Source: Phaeobacter sp. J2-8
GTDB lineage: Bacteria > Pseudomonadota > Alphaproteobacteria > Rhodobacterales > Rhodobacteraceae
DNA: 64,000 bases
Direction: 5' to 3'
Assembly: GCF_022867865.1 (NCBI RefSeq)
Contig: NZ_JALIEC010000001.1
Coordinates: 912,501 to 976,500 of the forward strand
Numbering within the stretch: the stretch's first letter is position 1; each line of letters begins with the position of its first letter. The notes beneath the pieces are model-generated. The model was given only the letters and a program-made list of their open reading frames with translations. It ran no database searches and was not told the origin of the DNA. The translations under genes and the position numbers were made by a program. Shown here in pieces: positions 39,143 to 47,856 of this stretch.

Positions 39143-40372
39143 ATGAAACTGGCCGATCTTGAAGTCATCGTCACCGCCCCCCCGGCGCCGGGCTGGGGCG
39201 GACGGTATTGGATATTGGTCAAGCTGACCACAGATACCGGCATCACAGGCTGGGGCGAATGTTATGCGACCTCGGTCGGGCCGGTGGCGATGACAGCGGT
39301 GATCCATGACGTGTTTGACCGGCATATGGCCGGCGACAGCCCGGAAAACGTCGAGCGGATGTTTCGCCGCGCCTTTTCCAGCGGGTTTACCCAGCGCCCG
39401 GATCTGACCGTCATGGGGGCGTTTTCCGGGTTGGAGATCGCGTGTTGGGATATCGTCGGCAAGGCGCGGGATCGGCCTGTCTGGGCGCTTTTGGGGGGGA
39501 TGATGAATGAACGGCTGCGGGCCTATTCCTATCTCTATCCCTTGCCGCATCATCCGCTGCCAGATTTCTGGACCTCGCCCGAAATGGCCGCCGAAAGCGC
39601 GGCGGATCTGGTGGCGCGCGGCTATACGGCGGTGAAATTCGACCCCGCCGGACCCTATACCATGCGCGGCGGCCATATGCCGGCGCTCAGCGATATTTCC
39701 ATGTCGATGGCGTTCTGCGAGATGGTGCGCGATGCGGTCGGGGACCGGGCCGATTTGTTGTTCGGCACCCATGGTCAATTCACCACCGCGGGCGCGATCC
39801 GGTTGGGGCAGGCGATCGAAGCCTATCAACCGCTGTGGTACGAAGAGCCGATCCCGCCCGACAATCTGCATGAGTTTTGCAAGCTGGCCGAGGCGCTGCG
39901 CATTCCAATTGCCACCGGGGAACGGCTGACAACGCGGGTGGAATTCGGGGCTGTGTTGCAATCGGGCGGCGCAAGCATTCTGCAACCGGCATTGGGGCGA
40001 TCGGGGGGGATTTGGGAAACCCGCAAAATCGCGGCCATGGCCGAGCATTTCAATGCACAGATCGCACCGCATCTGTATGCCGGGCCGGTGGAATGGGCCG
40101 CCAATATCCATCTGGCGGCCACCATCCCGAATTTGTTGATGATCGAGACCATCGAAACCGATTTCCACCGCGATCTGATCCGGGGCAGCCTTGGTGTCGA
40201 GGCGGGGTTTGTCACGCCGCCGACCGCGCCGGGACTGGGGATCGAGGTGGACGAAGCCCTTGCACGGGCCCATCCCTATCACGGGGATGGCCTGCATCTT
40301 GAGATGCAGGAGGCGCCCTGTGACTATGTCAATGGCAATGCTTTCGCGGGTGGGGCGCCGGTCAAGGGGTGA
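39143..40372 (+). CDS. Mandelate racemase / muconate lactonizing enzyme family protein
   Basis: A 409-residue enolase-superfamily enzyme. The capping domain (residues 1-125) includes GWGGRYWILVKLTTDTGITGWGE-type sequence in segments. The barrel carries the Lys region YTAVKFDPAG, metal ligands in GTHGQFTTA, YEEPIPPDN and TGERL, and a C-terminal His in IAPHLYAG. This ligand set resembles acid-sugar dehydratases of the family. It could dehydrate an aldonic acid. It is the last gene of the catabolic run. Confidence 0.82.
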   Translation: MKLADLEVIVTAPPAPGWGGRYWILVKLTTDTGITGWGECYATSVGPVAMTAVIHDVFDRHMAGDSPENVERMFRRAFSSGFTQRPDLTVMGAFSGLEIACWDIVGKARDRPVWALLGGMMNERLRAYSYLYPLPHHPLPDFWTSPEMAAESAADLVARGYTAVKFDPAGPYTMRGGHMPALSDISMSMAFCEMVRDAVGDRADLLFGTHGQFTTAGAIRLGQAIEAYQPLWYEEPIPPDNLHEFCKLAEALRIPIATGERLTTRVEFGAVLQSGGASILQPALGRSGGIWETRKIAAMAEHFNAQIAPHLYAGPVEWAANIHLAATIPNLLMIETIETDFHRDLIRGSLGVEAGFVTPPTAPGLGIEVDEALARAHPYHGDGLHLEMQEAPCDYVNGNAFAGGAPVKG

Positions 40373-40410
40373 CCGCGCGCCTTGCTGTGATCGCCAATGC
40401 GCGGCGCAGC

Positions 40411-41670
40411 TTATGCCGGATCAACGTCATCCTGCCACAGCACCTGGCCCTTGGTGAAATCACCCTGGGCCAGTGCGGCGAGCGGCAGGCAGAAATCCAA
40501 TGCCTCTGCCCCCCAATCCCAACCGGTCAACAGGTTCGACGGCAGGCGCAGCAATGTCGCCAATTCGCCCTGTGTCGTGGCATGAAGCGCCCCGGCTGAA
40601 CAGGTTGCGCCATGGGCCAATTGCGCCACATCCGCGGACCAGAACGCGCGGGCGGCCGGTGGCATCATATCGGGGGCCTGTGCGACGGCAGCACGGGCAA
40701 GGTTCGCCAGTTCCTGCTGCCAGTCTTCGGCCCAGCGGCTGCGCGGTGTGCCGCGTGGCGCCCATGCCGATTTGGTGGCGGGCACGTTGCGCTGGTAGAT
40801 ACGGATCGGGGTGTCGGGTACACCTTCCTGCGCGAGGTCCGGGGCTGCTTCGGTCTGGAACAGCGGCAATTTCACATGTTCAAGCGCCGCACAGATCAGG
40901 GCCAGAGCCTCAGGCGGGAGGTGGTCACCCGCATGTTCCAGTTTGCGCTCCAGCCGGACGAGGATCGCGCGGGCGGTGTCGACATCGGCCGCACCGCTGA
41001 GCAGGATGGCGGGGTTGGCAATCCGGCGCTGGCCGGTGGTCACGACCTTGGGTTTGGCGCGCAGGATATTGCCCCAGATGCCATTTGCGCCGGGCTGCTC
41101 GGGTTCGGGTGCTGGCGCTGGGGTTTTCTGGTCGGCCTGCAACTTGGTCAGAAAGGCGTCGCTTTCGTCCAGAACCCGGTGCAGTGCCGCGATCAGCGAC
41201 CGCACCGTCGCCAGATCAATTGGCTGACAGCCGGGATGGGCCAGGTCGAACCCCGTCGGGGCGGCGATTGTGACCGGCGGCTGTGGCATGGGGCCAATCT
41301 GCAAGTCCCAGCGCGGAGCTTGCGCGGCGCTTTGCCAACGCAATGTGGTGTCCAGCGGCGGGGTGGCGGTGTCGCCGAACGCCGGGCTGTGGATCAGGAT
41401 CGGCGCGCCGTCGTGGGTCAGAAATACCCGCAACCAGCCGCTTTGCGGGCCATATCCGCGCCATGTTTCTTTGGGCAGTCGGGACAGGTTAATCTGGGCG
41501 AGGAAGCCGGCCGGGATGCCGCCGGCCATCGGCCAGTCGAGGTCATCGGGCAGGGTGGGACGTCCGCCGATCCAGCCCGCCGGTGTTGCCGTTTGTTGAT
41601 GCGTGCTGCCGGTTGCGACCGGGTGCAGCCAGGTTACGTCATCTTGTGGGGCATGGGCGCGCTGTGCCAT
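40411..41670 (-). CDS. DUF1963 (YwqG-like) protein
   Basis: A 419-residue cytosolic protein of the DUF1963 family. PAGWIGGRPTLPDDLDWP and FLAQINLSRLP near the N-terminus are the family signature, and GYGPQSGWLRVFLTHDG follows. A proline/alanine linker near residue 190 separates a C-terminal region ending in a domain with GWDWGAEALDFCLPL. The start at 41670 follows AAAAGGAG. It is convergent with the preceding catabolic run. The function is unknown. Confidence 0.75.
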   Translation of the reverse strand: MAQRAHAPQDDVTWLHPVATGSTHQQTATPAGWIGGRPTLPDDLDWPMAGGIPAGFLAQINLSRLPKETWRGYGPQSGWLRVFLTHDGAPILIHSPAFGDTATPPLDTTLRWQSAAQAPRWDLQIGPMPQPPVTIAAPTGFDLAHPGCQPIDLATVRSLIAALHRVLDESDAFLTKLQADQKTPAPAPEPEQPGANGIWGNILRAKPKVVTTGQRRIANPAILLSGAADVDTARAILVRLERKLEHAGDHLPPEALALICAALEHVKLPLFQTEAAPDLAQEGVPDTPIRIYQRNVPATKSAWAPRGTPRSRWAEDWQQELANLARAAVAQAPDMMPPAARAFWSADVAQLAHGATCSAGALHATTQGELATLLRLPSNLLTGWDWGAEALDFCLPLAALAQGDFTKGQVLWQDDVDPA

Positions 41671-41912
41671 CGTCGTCTCCTTTTGTTGATTTTTGTTTGA
41701 TCAGTCGAATTTGTGGAAAATGCGGCATTAGCGCGGCATTCAGGCGGTTTGCGGCGCAGGTCGGGTGTATTTTCGTGGGTTTTGATCAAAATGTTTGATC
41801 GGGCACATGTCGCCATCTTTGGCGGTGTTTTTAGCGCTATCACCGGTCGGGTGCGTCTTGAGACGTTGATCCCGGTGGGGTGAGCGGGACAGGGCCGCCT
41901 GCCAACGGTGGT
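41671..41912. other. Gene-free region between DUF1963 gene and imuA
   Basis: A 242-base stretch without a supportable ORF. It holds TTTTGATCAAAA, a perfect 12-base palindrome at 41780-41791, and CGTCT-TG-AGACG further on. This is exactly where an imuB gene would be expected downstream of imuA on the minus strand, and none is present. Confidence 0.5.
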
Positions 41913-42710
41913 TCAGTGGCGGTTTGACCTGCCATTTGCTGCGGTCGGCGCAAAGGCCGACGCGGGTGCCGACACAGAACTCGGCGCAGAGCCCGCGCAT
42001 GTGTCAGGGGCCTGCGTGTCAGGGGGGATCTTGTCAGGGGGGAGCCTGTCGGGGGCGGAAACAGAGAGCAGCTCTGGCCCGTCTGCACCTTGTTGTACCC
42101 GCCAACTGCGGACCGGCGCGGTGCGGGCCCGCAGCCGGGTCAACCGCCAGCCGGGCGTTTCGGGGGTATGGGCCGGGGTCAGCGACCAGCGGGTTTCCAC
42201 CCCGGGTGCCCCGCCAGATGCGCCCCCCGCTGCGCTTTCGGATGTTGCGCCCGATCGTCCCGGTGTCAGCAGAAGCCCCAGCGGCTTGCCGCCCAATGCC
42301 TCTGCCCCGGCTTCGGCCGCCAGATGCATGCGCCGCACCTGAGTCAGGCTGGGAAAGCCCGGCAGATCACCCACCACCAGCGGCACCGCCCCCGACCGCA
42401 GCACTTCCTCCAGCGTCCACAGGATGTCCTCGGCACGTTTCGGGCGGACAAACAAAAACCGCTCCGGTGCGCAGATCTGTGCCAGACCGGTGGCAAAGAG
42501 ATCATCACGCTCCCATGGGGGGGAAACCCAGATCACCGGGCCGGGACCGGAGCGTTGCACCGCATCGGCGATCCAGACCGCCAGGGTGCGCCGGGCCAAC
42601 CCACAGATTTCATGTACCCGCATCTGCGCCAGCGATATGTCCCCCATGACCGTAAGGGCCGGGCGGCTTTTGTGCGGCGCGCGCGTCAGAAGGGCGTGAT
42701 GGCAACTCAT
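41913..42710 (-). CDS. imuA: ImuA, damage-inducible mutagenesis protein
   Basis: A 265-residue RecA/SulA-related protein of the ImuA family, normally working with the polymerases ImuB and DnaE2 in mutagenic repair. LAQMRVHEICGLARRTLAVWIA, VIWVSPPW, FLFVRPKRAEDILWTLEEVL, and GAVPLVVGDLPGFPSLTQVRRMHLAAEAG-type segments follow the family order. An SOS box (GTTC-N7-GTTC) lies 15 bases upstream of the start. The C-terminal tail contains four 15-base tandem repeats giving (A/P)PD repeats. imuB and dnaE2 are not adjacent, which is unusual for the cassette. Confidence 0.82.
   Translation of the reverse strand: MSCHHALLTRAPHKSRPALTVMGDISLAQMRVHEICGLARRTLAVWIADAVQRSGPGPVIWVSPPWERDDLFATGLAQICAPERFLFVRPKRAEDILWTLEEVLRSGAVPLVVGDLPGFPSLTQVRRMHLAAEAGAEALGGKPLGLLLTPGRSGATSESAAGGASGGAPGVETRWSLTPAHTPETPGWRLTRLRARTAPVRSWRVQQGADGPELLSVSAPDRLPPDKIPPDTQAPDTCAGSAPSSVSAPASAFAPTAANGRSNRH
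42002..42060 (-). repeat. 15-base tandem repeats in the imuA tail
   Basis: TGTC(A/G)GGGG begins at 42002, 42017, 42032 and 42047, exactly every 15 bases. On the minus strand this encodes four copies of a five-residue unit of the type P-D-x-x-P near the ImuA C-terminus. The copies differ by a few bases. Copy number may vary between strains. Confidence 0.75.
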
Positions 42711-42725
42711 GACCGCATAATATAT

Positions 42726-42740
42726 GTTCGCTAAATGTTC
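42726..42740. promoter_or_regulatory. LexA (SOS) box upstream of imuA
   Basis: GTTC (42726-42729), seven bases, GTTC (42737-42740) is an exact match to the alphaproteobacterial LexA operator GTTC-N7-GTTC. It lies between imuA (start 42710) and the divergent aldo/keto reductase (start 42840), most closely to imuA. Confidence 0.8.
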
Positions 42741-42839
42741 TCAAGCGTGACGGCGCGCAAGCCTGGGGAAATTTCCGGGGTTTATCTTTTGCCAGCGCAC
42801 GTTAGGGTCCGCAAAATTGAAAAAACGGAGGCGGATGCC

Positions 42840-43883
42840 ATGAAGATGAACCCACTCGGCCAGACGGGAATGACCGTGTCGGAATATTGCCTCGGCACAA
42901 TGACATTCGGCACCCAGACGTCCCCCGACGTGGCCCATGCCCAGATTGATCGGGCGCTGGACGCAGGGATCACGTTTGTCGACACCGCCGAAATGTACCC
43001 GGTCAACCCGGTCCGCGCCGAAACCGTGGGCCGGACCGAGGAAATCATCGGGGACTGGATTGCCCGCACCGGGCGGCGCAGTGACATGATTTTGGCCACC
43101 AAACATTCCGGCGAAGGCCAGCCTCATGTCCGCAACGGGGCGCCAATTACGTCAAAGACAATTTCTGGTGAAATTGACGAAGCGTTGGCGCGGCTGAAAA
43201 CCGACTACATTGACCTTTATCAGTTTCACTGGCCCAACCGCGGTTCGTTTATGTTCCGCAAGAACTGGACATTCGATCCCACGTCACAGGATCGCGCGGC
43301 GATCATGGACGACATGGAAGACTGTCTTGGGGCGCTGCAAAAAGAGATGGAACGCGGCCGCATCCGCGCTTTTGGTCTGTCGAACGAAACGGCCTGGGGC
43401 ACAACGCAATGGATCGAAGCCGCCAAACGGGTTGGCGGGCCGCGCGTGGCCTCTCTGCAGAACGAATATTCCTTGATGTGCCGGTTGGCGGACACCGATT
43501 TGGCGGAAATGTGCTGGAATGAAAATGTCGGCCTGTTGCCCTATTCGCCGCTGGCCTGTGGGTATCTGACCGGCAAATACAGCGGTGGCGCCGTGCCCGA
43601 AGGATCGCGCATGTCGATCAATGCCGAGATGGGCGGACGGGTGGGGCCACTGTCGTTGGCGGCGGCAGATGCCTATGTTGCCCTGGCGCGGGACTATGAT
43701 CTGGATCCGGTGCATATGGCCCTGGCCTGGAGCGCACAGCGCCCCTTTGTGGCGTCGTCGATCTTTGGGGCCACAACCCTCGCGCAATTGGACCACCTGT
43801 TGGGGGCAATTGACCTTGAGTTGAGCGAAGAGCTTCTGACAGCGATTGATACGCTGCATCGCGCCCACCCGATGCCCTATTAA
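42840..43883 (+). CDS. Aldo/keto reductase, Tas-like
   Basis: A 347-residue NADPH-dependent (beta/alpha)8 oxidoreductase. The catalytic tetrad is visible: Asp in FVDTAEMY with Tyr, Lys in LATKHSG, and His in YQFHWPNR. GLSNETAWG and the C-terminal SSIFGATTLAQLDH complete the family pattern. The N-terminus MKMNPLGQTGMTVSEYCLG is typical, with AACGGAGG upstream of ATG 42840; the longer frame runs through the SOS box region. The substrate is unknown. Confidence 0.88.
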   Translation: MKMNPLGQTGMTVSEYCLGTMTFGTQTSPDVAHAQIDRALDAGITFVDTAEMYPVNPVRAETVGRTEEIIGDWIARTGRRSDMILATKHSGEGQPHVRNGAPITSKTISGEIDEALARLKTDYIDLYQFHWPNRGSFMFRKNWTFDPTSQDRAAIMDDMEDCLGALQKEMERGRIRAFGLSNETAWGTTQWIEAAKRVGGPRVASLQNEYSLMCRLADTDLAEMCWNENVGLLPYSPLACGYLTGKYSGGAVPEGSRMSINAEMGGRVGPLSLAAADAYVALARDYDLDPVHMALAWSAQRPFVASSIFGATTLAQLDHLLGAIDLELSEELLTAIDTLHRAHPMPY

Positions 43884-43998
43884 TCCCGCCGCGAACGGAG
43901 GATCGCGCCATCTGGGCGCTGCTGGGGGGGTGCTGGGTGTTGTTGCGTCGTAGATACAATCCAGCAAGGTTTGATTAACCTTTCTTAACAAATCGGCT

Positions 43999-44024
43999 TG
44001 TGTGACCGGGGTGCCGGTCACACA
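43999..44024. repeat. Perfect 11-bp hairpin upstream of the secreted nuclease gene
   Basis: TGTGTGACCGG (43999-44009) and CCGGTCACACA (44014-44024) pair perfectly around a GGTG loop. It ends eight bases before ATG 44033, where no clear ribosome-binding sequence is visible, so it could be an operator or could control translation. Confidence 0.6.
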
Positions 44025-44039
44025 TTAACGAAATGTTAA
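44025..44039. promoter_or_regulatory. CtrA-like box TTAA-N7-TTAA over the nuclease start codon
   Basis: TTAA (44025-44028), seven bases, TTAA (44036-44039) is an exact consensus match, and the wider TTAAC...GTTAA is itself an inverted repeat. It covers ATG 44033. If bound by CtrA it would act as a repressor, or the true promoter and start lie differently. Confidence 0.4.
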
Positions 44040-44725
44040 GAATTTGTTCCCGACTCGTTCCAGCTGCCGCCGCTGCCCTGATCTGCGCCTGCGCCGGGCT
44101 GACCACCGCTGTTGCGGCAGCCCCGGCAGAGGTTTCCGGGGCCGCGCGGGTGATTGATGGCGACACTTTGGATGTCGCCGACCGTCGTATTCGGCTGTTC
44201 GGGATTGATGCGGTGGAAAAGGATCAAACCTGTCGCCACCCGGTTGATGGCGATTGGCCTTGCGGGCGAGAAGTGACCCGACAGGTGGCTGTCTGGTTGG
44301 ATGGCAAGACATTGCACTGTGTGCCCCAATCCGTGGATCGCTATGGTCGCCAGGTCGCAATATGCACCCTGGATGGCCAGGATGTCGGGCGCGCGCTGGT
44401 CCGGGCCGGATTGGCCTTTGCCTACAAGAAATATTCCACGCTGTACGCCTCTGACGAACGCCGCGCCCTGGCGGCGGGGCGGGGGCTCTGGACCTCGGTT
44501 GTGGTCCGCCCCGATACCCATCGTGCCGCGGCCCGCCCAGAGCCCCAGATCGCCCCAAAAGGATGCCAGATCAAAGGCAATATCGCATCAGATGGCACGC
44601 GAATCTATCACATGCCGGGGCAGGCATTTTACGCCAACACACGGATTTCCCCCAAAAAAGGAGAGCATTGGTTCTGTACCGAGGCCGCCGCCCGCAAAGC
44701 CGGATGGCGGCGGGCAAGGCGCTGA
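44033..44725 (+). CDS. Exported thermonuclease-family protein
   Basis: A 230-residue SNase-like protein with a signal peptide (residues 1-29; hydrophobic core AAAAALICACAGLTTAVAAA). The nuclease fold includes VIDGDTLDV, the catalytic Arg in IRLFGIDAVE, and the second Arg in VDRYGRQVAIC. The C-terminal 60 residues (CQIKGNIASDG... YHMPGQAFY... GEHWFCTEAAARKAGWRRA) are a common accessory module of bacterial SNase proteins. It probably degrades or scavenges extracellular nucleic acid. Confidence 0.85.
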   Translation: MLRICSRLVPAAAAALICACAGLTTAVAAAPAEVSGAARVIDGDTLDVADRRIRLFGIDAVEKDQTCRHPVDGDWPCGREVTRQVAVWLDGKTLHCVPQSVDRYGRQVAICTLDGQDVGRALVRAGLAFAYKKYSTLYASDERRALAAGRGLWTSVVVRPDTHRAAARPEPQIAPKGCQIKGNIASDGTRIYHMPGQAFYANTRISPKKGEHWFCTEAAARKAGWRRARR

Positions 44726-44738
44726 GGCACCGCTCTTC

Positions 44739-44759
44739 AAGCCCCTGCGGGCTTTCTTC
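44739..44759 (+). terminator. Intrinsic terminator after the nuclease gene
   Basis: AAGCCC, CTGC loop, GGGCTT, then TCTTCG. It lies 14 bases after the nuclease stop. The stem is short but correctly placed. Confidence 0.55.
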
Positions 44760-44782
44760 GCGGATATTGATCCGGCCTTGAT

Positions 44783-44842
44783 CTTCTTCTCTGCAAAAAT
44801 ACGCCCGCCGGAGGCTCCTGACCTTGCGGTCAGCGCTCCGGC
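44783..44842 (-). terminator. Terminator of mcm with conserved intergenic tail
   Basis: GCCGGAG (44807-44813) and CTCCGGC (44836-44842) enclose a second stem, CTGACC-TTGC-GGTCAG. On the minus strand they are followed by GGGCGTATTTTTG and AGAGAAGAAG. The tail closely matches the one at 62606-62635, so this belongs to a dispersed terminator-like repeat. Confidence 0.7.
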
Positions 44843-44854
44843 AGAGGTTTTCCC

Positions 44855-46984
44855 TTAGCTGCGCGCCTCTCGGATCAGACGCAGGATATCCTGGGCTGCG
44901 GTGGGGATATTGGTGCCGGGGCCAAAGATCGCCTTGACCCCCGCCGATTTCAGGAAATCGTAATCCTGTTGCGGGATCACGCCACCGCAGATCACGATGA
45001 TGTCGCCCGCGTCATTGGCCTTCAGCGCCTCGATCAATTGCGGCGCCAATGTCTTGTGACCTGCCGCTTGCGACGAAATACCGACCACATGCACATCGTT
45101 GTCGATGGCATCCTGGGCCGCTTCGTCCGGGGTCTGGAACAGCGGGCCAACGTCGACGTCAAAGCCAATATCGGCAAATGCGGTGGCAATCACCTTGGCC
45201 CCGCGGTCGTGCCCGTCCTGGCCCATTTTCACCACCAGCATGCGGGGGCGGCGGCCTTCTTCCTCGGCGAAATCCTCGACCGATTTCTGGATCGCGGCAA
45301 AGCCTTCGTCGCCTTCATAAGCCGCGCCATAGACCCCCGCGAGGGTTTTGACCTCGGCGCGATGCCGTCCGAATTCCTTTTCCATCGCCATGCTGATTTC
45401 TCCTACGCTGGCACGGGCGCGTGCGGCCTCGACCGCGGCCTCCAGAAGGTTGCCGCCTTCCTTGGCGCGGCGGCCAAGCTCTTGTAATGCGGCATCACAG
45501 GCGGCCTGATCGCGCGATCCGCGAATGCGGTCCAGTCGGGCAATCTGGCTGTCGCGCACCGCCACGTTGTCGACATCGAGAATGTCGATCGGGTCTTCCT
45601 TGTCCTTGCGGTATTTGTTGACGCCGACGATCACCTCGTCGCCTTTGTCGATCATCGCCTGACGGGTCGCGGCGCTTTCCTCGATCCGCAGCTTGGGCAT
45701 GCCACTGGCCACGGCCTTGGTCATGCCGCCCATTTCTTCGACCTCTTCGATCAAGGCCCAGGCCTTTTCGGCTAGATCATGGGTCAGCTTTTCGACGTAA
45801 TAGGACCCGGCCAGCGGATCGACCACATTGGTGACCCCGGTTTCCTCTTGCAGGACCAACTGCGTGTTGCGCGCGATCCGGGCCGAGAAATCGGTGGGCA
45901 GGGCAATCGCCTCGTCCAGCGCGTTGGTGTGCAGCGACTGCGTGCCGCCCAGCACCGCCGACATCGCCTCATACGCTGTGCGGATGACGTTGTTGTAGGG
46001 ATCTTGCTCTTGCAGTGACACACCGGAGGTCTGGCAGTGGGTGCGCAGCATTTTCGAGCGGTCATTCTTGGCGCCGAATTCAGTCATGATGCGGTGCCAA
46101 AGCAGGCGCGCGGCGCGCAGTTTCGCGGCCTCCATGAAGAAGTTCATGCCGATGGCAAAGAAGAACGACAACCGGCCTGCGAATTTGTCGACGTCCATGC
46201 CCGCATCAATCGCGGCACGCACATATTCGCGGCCATCGGCCAGCGTATAGGCCAACTCTTGCACCAGGTTCGCCCCGGCCTCTTGCATGTGATAGCCGGA
46301 GATCGAGATCGAGTTGAATTTCGGCATGCCCTCAGAGGTGTATTCGATAATGTCCGAGATGATGCGCATCGACGGTTCGGGCGGATAGATATAGGTGTTG
46401 CGGACCATGAATTCCTTCAGAATGTCGTTCTGAATGGTGCCCGCCAGCAGTGCCTTGTCGTGGCCCTGTTCCTCACCCGCGACAATGAAACTGGCCAGGA
46501 TCGGAATCACCGCGCCGTTCATTGTCATCGACACCGACACCTTGTCCAGCGGGATGCCGTCGAACAGGATCTTCATGTCCTCAACCGAATCGATGGCCAC
46601 GCCGGCCTTGCCGACATCGCCCACGACACGCGGATGGTCGCTGTCATATCCCCGGTGGGTGGCCAGATCGAAGGCCACCGAAACCCCCTGTTGCCCGGCG
46701 GCCAGGTTGCGGCGGTAAAAGGCGTTGGATTCTTCCGCTGTCGAGAAGCCGGCATATTGCCGGATGGTCCAGGGGCGACCGGCATACATCGTGGCCTTTG
46801 GCCCGCGCGTGAAGGGTGCAAACCCCGGCAGGCTGTTCATATGCGGCAGGTCTGCGGTGTCTTCGGCGGTATAGAGCGGGCTGACCGGAATGCCCTCAAG
46901 CGTGTTCCAGGTCAGGTCCTCCAGCGGGCGGCCGCGCAGTTCCTTTTCGGCCAGCGCTTTCCAGTCATCCTTGGTACGGGTCAT
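44855..46984 (-). CDS. mcm (bhbA): Methylmalonyl-CoA mutase
   Basis: A 709-residue single-chain B12-dependent mutase that converts methylmalonyl-CoA to succinyl-CoA. The substrate barrel contains [39 protein letters not shown] and the Tyr/His active-site blocks; the C-terminal cobalamin domain has the DxHxxG ligand in [10 protein letters not shown]. The start at 46984 ([16 protein letters not shown]) follows AAAGGACACCCC. It shares only family-level similarity with the ecm gene at 9367, and belongs with pccA and pccB in the propionyl-CoA route. Confidence 0.97.
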   Translation of the reverse strand: MTRTKDDWKALAEKELRGRPLEDLTWNTLEGIPVSPLYTAEDTADLPHMNSLPGFAPFTRGPKATMYAGRPWTIRQYAGFSTAEESNAFYRRNLAAGQQGVSVAFDLATHRGYDSDHPRVVGDVGKAGVAIDSVEDMKILFDGIPLDKVSVSMTMNGAVIPILASFIVAGEEQGHDKALLAGTIQNDILKEFMVRNTYIYPPEPSMRIISDIIEYTSEGMPKFNSISISGYHMQEAGANLVQELAYTLADGREYVRAAIDAGMDVDKFAGRLSFFFAIGMNFFMEAAKLRAARLLWHRIMTEFGAKNDRSKMLRTHCQTSGVSLQEQDPYNNVIRTAYEAMSAVLGGTQSLHTNALDEAIALPTDFSARIARNTQLVLQEETGVTNVVDPLAGSYYVEKLTHDLAEKAWALIEEVEEMGGMTKAVASGMPKLRIEESAATRQAMIDKGDEVIVGVNKYRKDKEDPIDILDVDNVAVRDSQIARLDRIRGSRDQAACDAALQELGRRAKEGGNLLEAAVEAARARASVGEISMAMEKEFGRHRAEVKTLAGVYGAAYEGDEGFAAIQKSVEDFAEEEGRRPRMLVVKMGQDGHDRGAKVIATAFADIGFDVDVGPLFQTPDEAAQDAIDNDVHVVGISSQAAGHKTLAPQLIEALKANDAGDIIVICGGVIPQQDYDFLKSAGVKAIFGPGTNIPTAAQDILRLIREARS

Positions 46985-47128
46985 GGGGTGTCCTTTCATA
47001 TTCGGGGCAGGGTGTGATGCGGGGCGCATGCCGCGCGCCTGCGAATTGGGTTGCTTTGGCGGGTGTTCACGCCATTCTCGGTCGCAATTGCCTGACCAGC
47101 ACCTATATGCTGGGTACAAGGAGGACCC

Positions 47129-47656
47129 ATGGCCCAGATGTACCGCGTTCTGATCGTTGTTTTGGCCTTTGGCCTGTCACCTGCCTTTGCGCAGGAGGAA
47201 ATGGCCGTGGCCCAGCGGGCCGATGATGTCACCGCAGCCCCCGTTGACGAAGGCCCCGAAGAGGACCCGCAAGGGACCGAAGAGGGCGTTGCGGTGGAAG
47301 ACAGCGTAATCCAACCTGCCGGTTTGCATGAGTTGGACGAATACCTCTGGCTCAAACGGCCCTTGGTGGTGTTTGCCGACGGGCCAAACGATCCGCGGTT
47401 CACCCAACAGATGGATCTGCTGAATGAACGGCTGGAAGATCTGGCTATTCGCGATGTCGTTGTGCTGACCGATATTGATCCAACTGTGCTCAGCCCGTTG
47501 CGCGAAAAACTGCGTCCGCGTGGTTTCATGCTGGTGTTGATCGGCAAGGACGGCAGCGTATATCTGCGCAAACCTTTCCCCTGGTCGGTGCGCGAAGTCA
47601 CCCGATCCATCGACAAGATGCCCCTGCGCCAACAAGAGATCCGCGATCGCCGGTAG
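47129..47656 (+). CDS. Exported DUF4174 protein
   Basis: A 175-residue protein with a signal peptide (residues 1-21; [13 protein letters not shown]). An acidic low-complexity linker (about 30-58) precedes a DUF4174 domain ([23 protein letters not shown]... [19 protein letters not shown]), a thioredoxin-like fold without a visible CxxC. The start follows AAGGAGG. It is divergent from mcm. The function is unknown. Confidence 0.75.
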   Translation: MAQMYRVLIVVLAFGLSPAFAQEEMAVAQRADDVTAAPVDEGPEEDPQGTEEGVAVEDSVIQPAGLHELDEYLWLKRPLVVFADGPNDPRFTQQMDLLNERLEDLAIRDVVVLTDIDPTVLSPLREKLRPRGFMLVLIGKDGSVYLRKPFPWSVREVTRSIDKMPLRQQEIRDRR

Positions 47657-47751
47657 GGGCGGGGCTTATTGAAATGGCAAGGGTTTTGCCCTATATATAA
47701 AGCAGGACCACAGCCGTGGACCGCATCCATATGCAACAAGGAGTAAGGGCC

Positions 47752-47820
47752 ATGAGCAAGATTTATGAACCCAAACTGCCGAAACGCGACCCCGAAGCGC
47801 CGATCAGCGGCGATTTCTGA
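47752..47820 (+). CDS. 22-residue small protein
   Basis: A very short ORF starting MSKIYEPKLPKRDPEAP and ending ISGDF. ATG 47752 has an excellent ribosome-binding sequence (AAGGAG, eight bases upstream), and an A/T-rich TATATATAAAG lies upstream as a possible promoter element. A hairpin follows directly. An in-frame ATG at 47731 would add seven residues but lies before the ribosome-binding sequence. The composition (Lys/Pro/Asp, no hydrophobic stretch) suggests a cytosolic peptide; function unknown. Confidence 0.55.
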   Translation: MSKIYEPKLPKRDPEAPISGDF

Positions 47821-47836
47821 ACGTTTCCTTTCCGTT

Positions 47837-47856
47837 GGGCGAATCATTCGTCGCCC
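47837..47856. terminator. Hairpin shared by the small ORF and the convergent membrane protein gene
   Basis: GGGCGAA (47837-47843) pairs with TTCG and CGCCC (to 47856) with one bulged T. It lies just after the stop of the 22-residue ORF and overlaps the restored stop of the convergent gene. No T-run follows, so it is a weak terminator candidate. Confidence 0.4.

Noticed and set aside
43975-43988. TTAA...TTAA pair upstream of the nuclease gene as a CtrA box
   Set aside because: The spacer is six bases, not seven; only the copy at 44025-44039 fits the consensus.
46037-47017. 326-residue ORF antisense to mcm
   Set aside because: Shadow frame of mcm with His/Arg/Gly-rich composition.
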